Shown one piece after another: positions 18,701 through 26,218 of a stretch of DNA of 55,474 bases (positions within the stretch are counted from its first letter, which is position 1; every line of letters begins with the position of its first letter). This stretch comes from Tannerellaceae bacterium (GTDB lineage Bacteria; Bacteroidota; Bacteroidia; Bacteroidales; Tannerellaceae): positions 1-55,474 of the forward strand of contig JAITRC010000010.1 in NCBI GenBank assembly GCA_031288615.1, read 5' to 3'. The notes under the pieces are model-generated. The model ran no database searches. It was not told where the DNA came from and worked only from the letters and a program-made list of their open reading frames with translations. Both the position numbers and the translations under genes were made by a program.

Positions 18701-18827
18701 GCGTATCGCAATGGGTGTGGCGGTGATTGGGGGTATGATAGTCTCTACTTTCCTCACACTTTACATAGTACCGGCGATGTATACCTTCTTCTCCACCCAC
18801 AGACAAATAAACCCCGATGGCAAATAG
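15792..18827 (+). CDS. RND-family multidrug efflux transporter (AcrB-like)
   Basis: This 1011-residue inner-membrane proton/drug antiporter of the hydrophobe/amphiphile efflux class pumps substrates from periplasm or membrane to an outer-membrane channel. It has two repeats, each with six membrane helices and a large periplasmic loop. It begins ISEVSIKRPVLS, as AcrB relatives do. The proton-relay aspartates are Asp400-Asp401 in GLVVDDAIVMTEN, and the matching Lys lies in GLVTKNGILIVEFAN near residue 908. No membrane-fusion protein or TolC-like gene is adjacent, so partners must be encoded elsewhere. It has its own promoter and ends 4 bases from a convergent gene. The substrate is unknown. Confidence 0.93.
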   Translation: MNISEVSIKRPVLSTVIVLVIVLFGVMGYQWLGVREFPSVDQPFISVQTTYPGANADVVMNQITEPLEQNINGIPGIRSLRSESSQGASRITVEFELSVDLETAANDVRDKVSRAQRYLPRDCDPPTVSKADADAQPIIQIGIRSRTRGLMELSEIAELTVKERLQTIQNVSGVELWGQKRYSMRLWLDPIRMAGYGVTALDIRDAVESENVELPSGSIEGNTVDLSIRTLGLMRTAKEFNDLIIRETKTGTVRLSDIGRAELAPEDMRSFLRRNGEPMVISVIIPQPGANQIEIADEAYRRIEQLKKDLPEDVSIEMVYDNTRFIRASIKEVEETIYVAFLLVALIIFLFLRDWRVTLVPVAVIPVSLVGAFFVMYVAGFSINVLTMLAVVLSVGLVVDDAIVMTENIYVRIEEGMEPRQAGIEGATEIFFAVVSTTVTLVAVFLPIVFMEGMTGRLFKEFSIVIAGSVTISSIVALTFTPMLSTKLLKQREQKNKLYTKTEPFFAALNGLYERSLDRFLTHRWLAIPVILLFMGGIFYFWKKIPAELSPLEDRSSINITLRGPEGSTFEFVRDFAERIEAIADSVVPERTSSMLRTFGTNGFMGIVLPDIGKRERTQMEIAEELTAAVSQETMARAFVQQQSTFGGRRGGMPIQYVLQAPNLEKLQEFLPSFMGRVSESPVFRMADVNLKFTKPETQLVINRDKATRLGVSTRNIAQTLQYALSGQRMGYYYLNGKQYQILGEINRQQRNTPLDLRSLYVRSDNNTMVQLDNVVSLQEDVAPPQLYRYNRFVAATVTGGLNQGYTLGEGLDEMDRIAKETLDDTFRTALSGESKEFRESSDSLMFALILALVMIYLVLAAQFESFKDPLVVMFTVPLAIAGALLFMSVGGVTMNIFSQIGIIMLIGLVTKNGILIVEFANQRQAAGYSFDQAVRSASIQRFRPILMTSVSTILGLIPLVFASGEGAQGRIAMGVAVIGGMIVSTFLTLYIVPAMYTFFSTHRQINPDGK

Positions 18828-18831
18828 GTGA

Positions 18832-20142
18832 TCACAAACTCCAATACTCCAACTCACGGATACGTCCCCGATAGATCCCTTTAACATCCGCAAGGATGGC
18901 CGGAGGTCGGGTAAGGGCAAGGAAGTCATTTTCACTCAAAGAGAGGTAGGGAGGGTGAGGGACGGCAACAATGACGGCGTCGTAGGATTTTTCCTTCGGT
19001 TCAGTCAACTGTAACCCATAAACCCGATATACTTCCGGTGCAGAAGCATAGGGGTCGGTGATATCCACGGTGACGCCGTAGTCTTTCAGTTCCTTTACAA
19101 TATCTACTACTTTGGAGTTACGGACATCAGACACATTTTCCTTGAAAGTGATACCCATCACCAATACACGGGACTTGGAGATGTTCCTGCCCAAGGCAAT
19201 AATCCGTTTGACAACTTTTTTGCCGATATATCCCCCCATGGAATCATTCACGAAACGTCCCGAATGGATCATTCGGGGATGATAGTTCAGCTCGTGTGCC
19301 TTGTATACTAAATAGTAAGGGTCAACGCCTACACAATGTCCACCGACCAAACCGGGCGTAAAAGGGACAAAATTCCACTTCGTAGCGGCAGCCTGCAAGA
19401 CTTCGTAAGTATTAATCCCCATGCGCCCGAAAAGGATGGACAACTCGTTCATCAAAGCAATGTTCACATCGCGCTGGGTGTTTTCAATGATCTTCGCCGC
19501 CTCAGCTATCCGGATGGAAGGAGCCTGGTACAAACCGGCATCCACGACTAAGGAGTAGACTTTCCGTATGGTAGTCAAAGCCTTTTCGTCGCAAGCCGAA
19601 ATGATCTTTACGGTATTGCTAAGGGTATGTTCCTTGTCGCCGGGATTAATTCGTTCGGGAGAATAACCATACTTAAAGCCCCTTCCCCCTCTTAAACCTG
19701 ACTCTATCTCAAGGATGGGGATACATTCTTCTTCGGTACATCCCGGAAAAACGGTTGATTCAAACACCACATAATCGCCTACCGACAAAGCTGCCCCGAC
19801 AAAAGTCGAAGCGGCACGCAAGCGGTCAAGCTGAGGTTGATTGTAACAATCCACAGGAGTAGGGACGGCGATGATGTAAAAAGCCGCTTCTTTCAAAATC
19901 TCCTTAGACGAGGTAAAAGTGATATCCTTGCTACCGATCAAAGCGTCATTGAGCAGTCCTTCATCCAATTCACCGGTGAGGTCTATCCCACGTCGTAAAT
20001 CATCAACTCGTTCGCTATTGGTATCAAAACCGATCACCTTTAACTTGGCAGATAAAGCCAAAGCCAAGGGTAAGCCTACATATCCCAAGCCTACAACGGC
20101 TATAGATCGCTTCTTGTCCAACAAATCCGTATACATACCCAT
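18832..20142 (-). CDS. nucleotide-sugar dehydrogenase (UDP-N-acetylhexosamine 6-dehydrogenase type)
   Basis: This 436-residue enzyme is in the UDP-glucose/GDP-mannose dehydrogenase family. It oxidises the C6 alcohol of a nucleotide sugar to a carboxylate using NAD+ in two steps. The Rossmann motif GLGYVGLP is at residues 18-25, STVFPGCTEE near 130, YSPERINPGD near 160, and the catalytic Cys270 is in GGHCVGVDPYYL. The overall pattern fits the TviB/WbpA group (UDP-GlcNAc or UDP-GalNAc) better than UDP-glucose enzymes. Product uronates usually feed capsule or O-antigen, yet no glycan cluster is nearby. The ATG at 20142 has a GAGG spaced 9 bases upstream; a TTG at 20148 and an ATG at 20136 are alternatives. 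Confidence 0.9.
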   Translation of the reverse strand: MGMYTDLLDKKRSIAVVGLGYVGLPLALALSAKLKVIGFDTNSERVDDLRRGIDLTGELDEGLLNDALIGSKDITFTSSKEILKEAAFYIIAVPTPVDCYNQPQLDRLRAASTFVGAALSVGDYVVFESTVFPGCTEEECIPILEIESGLRGGRGFKYGYSPERINPGDKEHTLSNTVKIISACDEKALTTIRKVYSLVVDAGLYQAPSIRIAEAAKIIENTQRDVNIALMNELSILFGRMGINTYEVLQAAATKWNFVPFTPGLVGGHCVGVDPYYLVYKAHELNYHPRMIHSGRFVNDSMGGYIGKKVVKRIIALGRNISKSRVLVMGITFKENVSDVRNSKVVDIVKELKDYGVTVDITDPYASAPEVYRVYGLQLTEPKEKSYDAVIVAVPHPPYLSLSENDFLALTRPPAILADVKGIYRGRIRELEYWSL

Positions 20143-20179
20143 AGTCAATCACCTCTTTAATCTTATCCCGTGAAGGAAC

Positions 20180-21070
20180 TTACCACATAGTTATATCTAC
20201 TACCGACTCCATATCCTCTTCTATTCTGTCGGGTAAGAGGGGGAAGAAATCAATACCTGTTACCTTTTCCACACTGTCCACAGGAATAGCTAAAAACCTC
20301 CAATCCACATCTTTATAAGCCCGATTCTCCAAAAGAAACGCTATTCCGTGACATTTGTTATGTGAAAGCCGGCAAATCACTTTGTAAAAATATTGAGGCA
20401 CGACTACCTCGTTCTTGCCAATATGCGAAGCACCGGGCTGCACTACAGGCCCGGCTACAATCAAAACCTCTCCATAGTCTACCGCCCACCGGCGACTTTC
20501 TTCCTCAATCGTTTTCCATATTCCCCGATTCAAGTTCGGAGCTTGTGGACAGATATTACTAAGGTAAAACGACTCCTTCATGGCCATTTCCGACCACCCC
20601 ATATCGCCTGCCGGCGCAAGGTGCCCTCGATCGAAACCGCTATTTTTATAATCACTTAACTGCGCAGCCTTCCCTTTCACATCGGGATCTGCTTTGAAGG
20701 AATCCTCCCGCTCTATCTCCTTACTTAAAGCCTCCGCCTCCGTCAATGCCCATGCTACCCAATTGGCTAAGCGGTAATCGGAGTTGTACGAAAGTACATA
20801 CCCTGTACGGTAAAGTATCTCTTCCTCGACCCCTTTCGAACTTTTACTCCATCGAGGTATCTCTATACCCTTCTGTAACTCCAAGCATTGCTCTCCCGCT
20901 ATCTTACCCGGCTTACATTCGTGGAAAATAACTATTGCCACAATTGCTATCGCCAATAAAACAGCCCAAAACAACATTCGCCCTACCCCACTCCAAAATG
21001 TCGTTCCCACACTCTTTTTTCCGGATTTCCTTTTCCCTTTACCGTTTTTACCAGTAGCCTTTGCTTTCAT
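20180..21070 (-). CDS. membrane-anchored DNA/RNA non-specific endonuclease
   Basis: This 296-residue protein has a very basic N-terminus (Lys/Arg/Gly-rich, residues 1-20), then one transmembrane helix (about 33-49, FWAVLLAIAIVAIVIF), then an exported nuclease domain. The catalytic beta-beta-alpha metal motif DRGHLAPAGD contains His150, the general base of the Serratia nuclease family. NICPQAPNLNRGIWKTIE supplies the metal-binding Asn region. Such enzymes degrade DNA and RNA for nutrient scavenging or defence against free DNA. It has its own -7 element. The nucleotide-sugar dehydrogenase lies 37 bases downstream on the same strand and may be cotranscribed, though no functional link is evident. 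Confidence 0.92.
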   Translation of the reverse strand: MKAKATGKNGKGKRKSGKKSVGTTFWSGVGRMLFWAVLLAIAIVAIVIFHECKPGKIAGEQCLELQKGIEIPRWSKSSKGVEEEILYRTGYVLSYNSDYRLANWVAWALTEAEALSKEIEREDSFKADPDVKGKAAQLSDYKNSGFDRGHLAPAGDMGWSEMAMKESFYLSNICPQAPNLNRGIWKTIEEESRRWAVDYGEVLIVAGPVVQPGASHIGKNEVVVPQYFYKVICRLSHNKCHGIAFLLENRAYKDVDWRFLAIPVDSVEKVTGIDFFPLLPDRIEEDMESVVDITMW

Positions 21071-21107
21071 CTTATTTTCACGATGTAACTATTTCACCTA
21101 CCATTAT

Positions 21108-21116
21108 ACAAATGTA
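21108..21116 (-). promoter_or_regulatory. -7 promoter element for the endonuclease gene
   Basis: On the minus strand TACATTTGT fits TAnnTTTGY perfectly and sits 37 bases before the endonuclease ATG. It may also drive the downstream nucleotide-sugar dehydrogenase. Confidence 0.6.
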
Positions 21117-21164
21117 GGTAATCCTGCAAAGAAGTCAGGGCTATTAGCGAGGCAGTAAAAAATC

Positions 21165-21173
21165 TACCTTTGC
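21165..21173 (+). promoter_or_regulatory. -7 promoter element for the dedA gene
   Basis: TACCTTTGC is a perfect -7 match 26 bases before the chosen ATG at 21200. It overlaps an in-frame TTG at 21170, which rules that codon out as the start. Confidence 0.7.
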
Positions 21174-21199
21174 GCGCTGAACTTGAAACTCCATTAAAC

Positions 21200-21832
21200 A
21201 TGGAAATGCTTATTGACTTATTTCTGCATTTAGATGTACATCTGGCAAACTTGGTGAATAGCTACGATGTCTGGGTGTATGGCATTCTATTTTGCATTAT
21301 CTTCTGTGAAACAGGTCTTGTGGTGACACCTTTCCTGCCCGGCGATTCATTGCTCTTTGTGGCAGGGACATTGGCGGCACTTCCAAACAATGAGCTGAAC
21401 GTTCACTTGCTTACAGGTCTGCTTATTGTTGCGGCTGTGTTGGGTGATGCGGCAAACTATACCATAGGACGTTTCTTCGGAGAAAAATTGTTCCGTAATC
21501 CGGATTCGAAGATATTCAAGCGGGTTTATCTGGAAAAGACGCATGCTTTCTACGAACGCCACGGAGGGAAGACAATTATCCTCGCCCGCTTTGTCCCGAT
21601 AATCCGCACTTTCGCTCCATTTGTAGGCGGCATGGGTAGGATGACCTACAGTCGTTTTGCTTCCTTCAACGTAGTCGGGGGTGTGATCTGGACAACGTCT
21701 TTTGTATATGCCGGTTTCGTCTTCGGAGGATTGGAGATTGTGCGTAATCACTTGCAAGTGTTGGTACTCCTGATCATTTTTATTTCCATCCTTCCGGGCA
21801 TCATAGAGGTATGGCGTAACCGCGAAAAATAG
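21200..21832 (+). CDS. DedA-family membrane protein
   Basis: This 210-residue polytopic inner-membrane protein is of the DedA (SNARE-associated/VTT) family. Recent work links members to undecaprenyl-phosphate or phospholipid flipping and to envelope proton homeostasis. Typical motifs are [19 protein letters not shown] near residue 40, [14 protein letters not shown] (the glycine/acid reentrant segment) and the arginine-bearing [20 protein letters not shown] near residue 130. Length is standard. The start at 21200 gives MEMLIDLF and is placed by the promoter. The gene stands alone between a divergent nuclease and the rprXY pair. Confidence 0.92.
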   Translation: MEMLIDLFLHLDVHLANLVNSYDVWVYGILFCIIFCETGLVVTPFLPGDSLLFVAGTLAALPNNELNVHLLTGLLIVAAVLGDAANYTIGRFFGEKLFRNPDSKIFKRVYLEKTHAFYERHGGKTIILARFVPIIRTFAPFVGGMGRMTYSRFASFNVVGGVIWTTSFVYAGFVFGGLEIVRNHLQVLVLLIIFISILPGIIEVWRNREK

Positions 21833-21847
21833 CTTTATATACTTAAT

Positions 21848-21856
21848 TAACTTTGT
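21848..21856 (+). promoter_or_regulatory. -7 promoter element for rprX-rprY
   Basis: TAACTTTGT matches TAnnTTTGY and lies 83 bases before the rprX ATG at 21939. The A+T-rich leader has no obvious hairpin. Confidence 0.6.
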
Positions 21857-21938
21857 AATTTTTCTTTTTAGGCTTCGTTATGTAAATATCCGAGCAAAAT
21901 ATCCGTTATTTGTTCGTGATTTGCATCATGTGTTGATT

Positions 21939-23432
21939 ATGCGGAAATCTACCATCTGGTTATTGACAGTTGTGATGGCGTTTGCCTTCATCGGGTTGCT
22001 GTATCTCCAGATGAATTATGTGGGAATTATTGTGGGGACATACAACACACAATTTAACGCAACTGTCAAAACTTGTCTGAATCGGGTGACAAGAGACTTA
22101 GAGCGCGACGAAATCCGTCGGCATCTTGAACAAGATATCCTACGCGACGAGCGAGCGCGCTATCATTCGGACGAACTAAAATTAAGGAAAATCGACACCC
22201 TTGATCTCTGCCCATTGCCTCCCTTCGGATATTTCGCGCCCCGTCATCTTGCTCCTGTTAAATCGCGAGGATTAATGGGAGGGTTGCAGAATATGCAGAG
22301 TAATTTCGTACACCGCTATTTCAAGCGTAATGAAATGATCAATGACGTGATCAATGAAATGCTTTATTCCGCAGCGTTGTATCCGGTAGAAGAGCGGATC
22401 AATTTCAAGAAACTTGAAAGAGATATAGAGATTGAATTAAAAAATAACGGGTTGCCTATTCCTTTTGTCTTTTTCGTGGTCAATAAAGACGGTTTTGTGG
22501 TTTACCGTAATGACAATGGGGAAACCAATCCTTCACTGTCCGACTTGTACACACAAACACTTTTTCCCAATGATCCGACAGCTCGTCTGGCATACCTTCG
22601 CCTATACCTCCCCACGCGAGAAAGTTATATCAGTAACCGCCTTACCTTTATTATCCCCTCTATCATCTTCTCCGCTTTATTGTTAATCGTGTTCTCCGTC
22701 ACTTTATTCATTATCTTCCGGCAAAAGAAACTGTCGGAAATAAAGAACGACTTCATCAATAACATGACACACGAGTTGAAAACCCCCGTTTCCTCAATCT
22801 CACTGGCCGCACAGATGTTGAAAGATTCGGACGTAACCAAGAATCCCGATGACTTTCATCATATCGCCAATGTAATCACTGATGAGACGCGTCGGCTTAG
22901 TTTTCTTATCGAAAAGGTACTTCAGATATCTCTTTTTGATCGTCATCAGTCATCCCTCAAATTGAAGGAAATAGACGCTAACAACCTTATTGTAGCCACT
23001 GCCAAAACCTTCGCCTTGAAAGTAAAAACTTATGAGGGGACTCTTGATATAGACTTGCAAGCTAAGGATTCTGCTATCTATGCAGATGAAATGCATATCA
23101 CTAACGTGCTATTCAACCTCTTGGATAACGCGGTAAAATATCGCCGCTCCGATGTTCCCCTTTGTTTACTCATCCTCACTCGTAATGAGAACAATAAACT
23201 CATTATTTCTGTCGAAGACAACGGTATAAGTATCAAGAAAGAGCATCTAAAAAAGGTGTTCGACCGCTTCTACCGTGTGCCGACCGGCAATGTTCATAAT
23301 GTAAAGGGCTTTGGACTCGGGCTGGCGTACGTCCGTCAAATTGTCGAAAACCACAAAGGCAGTATACGTGCTGAAATCGGCCATGCCGGTATAGGCACAA
23401 AGTTTATTATATCTCTACCACTAATTAAATAA
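21939..23432 (+). CDS. rprX: two-component sensor histidine kinase, RprX-like
   Basis: This 497-residue membrane sensor kinase has two transmembrane helices (about 5-24 and 236-261) flanking a roughly 210-residue periplasmic sensor region. The second helix leads straight into the dimerisation domain. The phosphoacceptor His278 sits in NNMTHELKTPVSSI. The ATPase domain has the N box NLLDNAVKYR, the G1 box VEDNGISI and the G2 box GFGLGLAYV. It is followed 8 bases later by an OmpR-type regulator. The kinase-then-regulator order and motifs match Bacteroides RprX/RprY. The start at 21939 is chosen because upstream in-frame codons are TTG/GTG. The signal sensed is unknown. Confidence 0.85.
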   Translation: MRKSTIWLLTVVMAFAFIGLLYLQMNYVGIIVGTYNTQFNATVKTCLNRVTRDLERDEIRRHLEQDILRDERARYHSDELKLRKIDTLDLCPLPPFGYFAPRHLAPVKSRGLMGGLQNMQSNFVHRYFKRNEMINDVINEMLYSAALYPVEERINFKKLERDIEIELKNNGLPIPFVFFVVNKDGFVVYRNDNGETNPSLSDLYTQTLFPNDPTARLAYLRLYLPTRESYISNRLTFIIPSIIFSALLLIVFSVTLFIIFRQKKLSEIKNDFINNMTHELKTPVSSISLAAQMLKDSDVTKNPDDFHHIANVITDETRRLSFLIEKVLQISLFDRHQSSLKLKEIDANNLIVATAKTFALKVKTYEGTLDIDLQAKDSAIYADEMHITNVLFNLLDNAVKYRRSDVPLCLLILTRNENNKLIISVEDNGISIKKEHLKKVFDRFYRVPTGNVHNVKGFGLGLAYVRQIVENHKGSIRAEIGHAGIGTKFIISLPLIK

Positions 23433-23440
23433 TTCAAGTT

Positions 23441-24163
23441 ATGGAAGAAAAAGTGAAGATCTTTTTTTGTGAAGACGACGAGAACCTAGGTTTGCTCCTT
23501 CGAGAGTTTCTACAGGCCAAGGGGTATGTTATTGACCTCTTCCCCGACGGGGAAGCTGGTTCTAAAGGCTTCTCCAAGGAAGTGTACGATCTCTGTCTAC
23601 TCGACGTCATGATGCCCAAGAAGGACGGATTCGCCTTGGCACAGGAAATCCGTACAAATAATCCTACCGTACCCATCATCTTCCTCACGGCAAAGACCAT
23701 GAAAGATGATGTCCTGGAAGGGTTTAGACTCGGCGGCGATGACTATCTTGCCAAACCCTTCAGCATGGAAGAACTGATGTTCCGTATTGAGGCTATCCTA
23801 CGGCGCATCAAAGGAAGGCGTGCGAAAGCTAATCCTACCTACAAGTTAGGTAACTTTATCTTCGACACACAGAAACAAGTACTTACTTTTGATGAGGAAA
23901 TTACCAAACTCACCACTAAAGAGAGTGAATTACTTGCCCTCCTCTGCGCCCACGCTAACGAGGTGCTTGAGCGCAATTATGCGTTGCGAGTCATCTGGGT
24001 CGAGGACAACTACTTCAATGCACGTAGTATGGATGTCTATATCACCAAGCTACGTAAAATTCTCCGCAAGGATCCGTCTCTGGAGATTATCAACATTCAC
24101 GGAAGGGGTTACAAGCTAATCACCCCTCAGGGGGAAGCGAGTGACGAAGTGCGTGTCCTCTAA
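23441..24163 (+). CDS. rprY: OmpR-family response regulator, RprY-like
   Basis: This 240-residue DNA-binding regulator has a receiver domain with the acidic pocket Glu11-Asp12-Asp13, phosphorylation site Asp55 (LLDVMMP), Thr84 and Lys105 (AKPF). The winged-helix output domain spans about 130-230, with TTKESELLALL and RSMDVYITKLRKIL as recognition-region landmarks. It partners the kinase gene directly upstream. In Bacteroides and Porphyromonas, RprY is linked to oxidative-stress and sodium-related gene control, but targets here are unknown. A strong hairpin terminator follows the stop. Confidence 0.88.
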   Translation: MEEKVKIFFCEDDENLGLLLREFLQAKGYVIDLFPDGEAGSKGFSKEVYDLCLLDVMMPKKDGFALAQEIRTNNPTVPIIFLTAKTMKDDVLEGFRLGGDDYLAKPFSMEELMFRIEAILRRIKGRRAKANPTYKLGNFIFDTQKQVLTFDEEITKLTTKESELLALLCAHANEVLERNYALRVIWVEDNYFNARSMDVYITKLRKILRKDPSLEIINIHGRGYKLITPQGEASDEVRVL

Positions 24164-24170
24164 CAAAAAG

Positions 24171-24205
24171 AACGGGGAGGGACTCTACCGAGCACCCTCC
24201 CCGTT
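24171..24205. terminator. strong 11-bp hairpin between rprY and hpf
   Basis: Bases 24171-24181 pair perfectly with 24195-24205 in a G+C-rich 11-bp stem, closed by a 13-base loop. It lies 7 bases after the rprY stop and 22 bases beyond the convergent hpf stop, so it probably serves both strands. The downstream T-run is weak on the plus strand; the minus-strand side has TTCTTTTTGTT. Confidence 0.75.
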
Positions 24206-24227
24206 GTTATAACCTAAAGAGAAAATC

Positions 24228-24524
24228 TCAAATCCGGCTCTTCTCTTTACTCTTGATTAGTTGCTTTTCTATGGCCTCGACACACTCGTCAATAGCCTTT
24301 TCGAACGTGTCACGAGTTTTCTCTGCAAAGCAATCTCCATTCTTTACCTTCAGGGAGATACTAACCTCCTTGTTTTGAGCAGACTCCGGCTTGATCAACT
24401 TCAACGTCACTTCCGCCAAAACGACATCCTCGTGAAACTTCGCCAATTTAGACACCTTCTTTTCGACAAAGGCCTCTAATTTGTCGGGCACATCAAAATG
24501 AACGGCGTGAATCCTCACTTCCAT
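24228..24524 (-). CDS. hpf: ribosome hibernation promoting factor / RaiA-type protein
   Basis: This 98-residue short-form HPF binds the 30S decoding region and silences ribosomes in stationary phase. The beta-alpha-beta-beta-beta-alpha fold is visible: VRIHAVHFDVPDKLEAFVEKK, then KISLKVKNGDCFAEKTRDTFEKAIDECVEAIEKQL-like C-terminal segments. It lacks the C-terminal dimerisation domain of long HPF. It sits 40 bases after rpsU on the same strand. In many Bacteroidales a tyrosine recombinase gene (xerC-like) lies between the two and tRNAs plus tuf follow; none of these is present here. Confidence 0.9.
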   Translation of the reverse strand: MEVRIHAVHFDVPDKLEAFVEKKVSKLAKFHEDVVLAEVTLKLIKPESAQNKEVSISLKVKNGDCFAEKTRDTFEKAIDECVEAIEKQLIKSKEKSRI

Positions 24525-24564
24525 AACATTCCCTTCTTAATTTCGTTAAGTACGCGACCCTACT

Positions 24565-24756
24565 TCATTCTTCCGATCGCTGCAATTTCTGTATATACAC
24601 TGCGTGCAAAAACTGCTTCCGCTTTTCCACCGAGGGCTTTATGAATGCTTGACGGCTACGGAGTTCTCTAACCATGCCCGTCCGCTCAAACTTCCGCTTG
24701 AAACGTTTCAAAGCCCTTTCAATATTCTCTCCTTCTTTGATAGGTACTACAATCAT
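24565..24756 (-). CDS. rpsU: 30S ribosomal protein S21
   Basis: This 63-residue basic protein is of normal length for bS21. It begins MIVVPIKEGENIERALKRFKR-like (residues 1-20) and has the conserved RELRSRQAFIKPSVEKR centre. bS21 sits on the 30S platform near the anti-Shine-Dalgarno region. It is the first gene of a small unit with hpf, pairing a translation-initiation component with a ribosome-silencing factor. Confidence 0.95.
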   Translation of the reverse strand: MIVVPIKEGENIERALKRFKRKFERTGMVRELRSRQAFIKPSVEKRKQFLHAVYIQKLQRSEE

Positions 24757-24804
24757 TACGCAAACTACTATAACTATACAACATTAACTTGTTAAATCCG
24801 AGGG

Positions 24805-24813
24805 GCAAAACTA
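24805..24813 (-). promoter_or_regulatory. -7 promoter element for rpsU-hpf
   Basis: Reading the minus strand, TAGTTTTGC matches TAnnTTTGY, 49 bases before the rpsU ATG. The leader between them is A+T-rich. Confidence 0.6.
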
Positions 24814-24857
24814 CACAGACTTTTTACACCTGCAAATTTTTCTCCCCTTTTTTCATT

Positions 24858-26084
24858 CTACACTTGCAACATTTCCTCTTCCTTAGAGAAAAGGAAGTCG
24901 TTGTAAGGGAAACGCGTCACATGAATCTTTCGCACCTGTTCGTACAATAAGCCTTTCAGGTCATCCGTGTTTTCGTGTTCCTTTGCCGAAATAAAAAGAC
25001 AATCCGGTTGCCGTTTCGTCCACTCCTTACGCACTTCATCCAACGAACGATTCTCCCGTCGCGGAGGAGTCAAGTCATCAATTTCTTTGGGTATATAGGT
25101 AAACGAATCTATCTTGTTGAATACATATAGCGTCGGTTTACCTTCGCCGTCAATTTCTTGTAGCGTTCTGTTAACCGTCTCAATCTGTTCTTCAAAAGAG
25201 GGGTGTGACACATCTACTACATGCACTAAGATATCCGCTTCTCTAACTTCATCCAAAGTTGATTTGAACGATTCTACCAATTCTGTCGGCAATTTACGGA
25301 TGAATCCTACAGTATCCGACAACAGAAATGGCAAATTATCCACAATCACTTTCCGAACTGTTGTGTCCAGCGTGGCGAAAAGTTTGTTTTCTGCAAACAC
25401 TTCGCTTTTGCTTAACAAATTCATCAGGGTTGATTTTCCCACATTTGTGTAACCCACCAATGCCACCCGTACGAGTTTTCCTCGACTCTTCCGTTGTACA
25501 ATCTTCTGTTTATCAATATCCTCCAGATCCCGTTTTAGCCTCGCAATTTTATCCTGGATAATACGCTTGTCGGTTTCCAACTGAGTCTCACCCGGCCCCC
25601 GCATCATTGCGCTCCCTCCCCGTTGACGCTCCAAGTGTGTCCACAGACGTGTCAAGCGCGGTAGCATGTATTGGTACTGCGCCAATTCCACTTGTGTCTT
25701 TGCATGAGCTGTCTGTGCCCGGAGGGCAAATATCTCCAATATCAAACTTGTCCTGTCCAGGATACGTACTTGCAATACCTTCTCTATATTTCGTAATTGC
25801 TTAGCAGACAGTTCGTCATCGAATATCACCATGCCTACATCATGCTCCATCACGTATTCTTGTATCTCCGCTAACTTTCCTGATCCAACAAATGTCACAG
25901 GATGCGCTGCTTCTACCCGTTGAGTGAACCGCTTCACTGTTTCAAACCCCGCTGTCTCTGCTAAAAAAGCCAACTCGTCCAGATATTCCGATACTCTTTT
26001 CTCATCCTGCCAAGGAGTCACCAAGCCGACCAGCGCAACCCTCTCACTTTTCACCTCAGACAACACAAACTCTTTCATCTTCAT
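24858..26084 (-). CDS. hflX: ribosome-associated GTPase HflX
   Basis: This 408-residue GTPase rescues or splits stalled ribosomes, notably under heat or antibiotic stress. The N-terminal HflX domain includes VGSGKLAEI near residue 68 and FDDELSAKQLRNIE. A coiled-coil linker with RGGSAMMRGPGETQLETDKR leads to the G domain. That domain has G1 GYTNVGKST, G3 DTVGFIRKLP, and G4 NKID. ATG 26084 is used; an in-frame TTG at 26108 would start about 10 bases from the -7 element. It is divergent from murA. Confidence 0.94.
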   Translation of the reverse strand: MKMKEFVLSEVKSERVALVGLVTPWQDEKRVSEYLDELAFLAETAGFETVKRFTQRVEAAHPVTFVGSGKLAEIQEYVMEHDVGMVIFDDELSAKQLRNIEKVLQVRILDRTSLILEIFALRAQTAHAKTQVELAQYQYMLPRLTRLWTHLERQRGGSAMMRGPGETQLETDKRIIQDKIARLKRDLEDIDKQKIVQRKSRGKLVRVALVGYTNVGKSTLMNLLSKSEVFAENKLFATLDTTVRKVIVDNLPFLLSDTVGFIRKLPTELVESFKSTLDEVREADILVHVVDVSHPSFEEQIETVNRTLQEIDGEGKPTLYVFNKIDSFTYIPKEIDDLTPPRRENRSLDEVRKEWTKRQPDCLFISAKEHENTDDLKGLLYEQVRKIHVTRFPYNDFLFSKEEEMLQV

Positions 26085-26117
26085 ACTCTTTATCCAACCT
26101 TCAGACAAGCGCAGACT

Positions 26118-26126
26118 ACAAAAGTA
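26118..26126 (-). promoter_or_regulatory. -7 promoter element for hflX
   Basis: Minus-strand TACTTTTGT fits TAnnTTTGY, 34 bases from the chosen hflX start. It lies 53 bases from the diverging murA element, so the two polymerases would compete for a very compact region. Confidence 0.6.
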
Positions 26127-26178
26127 TGAACTTTTTGTTTATGTATAGGAGGGCGTAGTCTATCTACCTTGAAAGCCT

Positions 26179-26187
26179 TATCTTTGT
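26179..26187 (+). promoter_or_regulatory. -7 promoter element for murA
   Basis: TATCTTTGT is a perfect -7 match, 32 bases before the murA ATG, which is also preceded by an AAGGAG-like sequence. Confidence 0.7.
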
Positions 26188-26218
26188 AGTGTAAGGAGAA
26201 GACGTTAAAGTAACAAGG

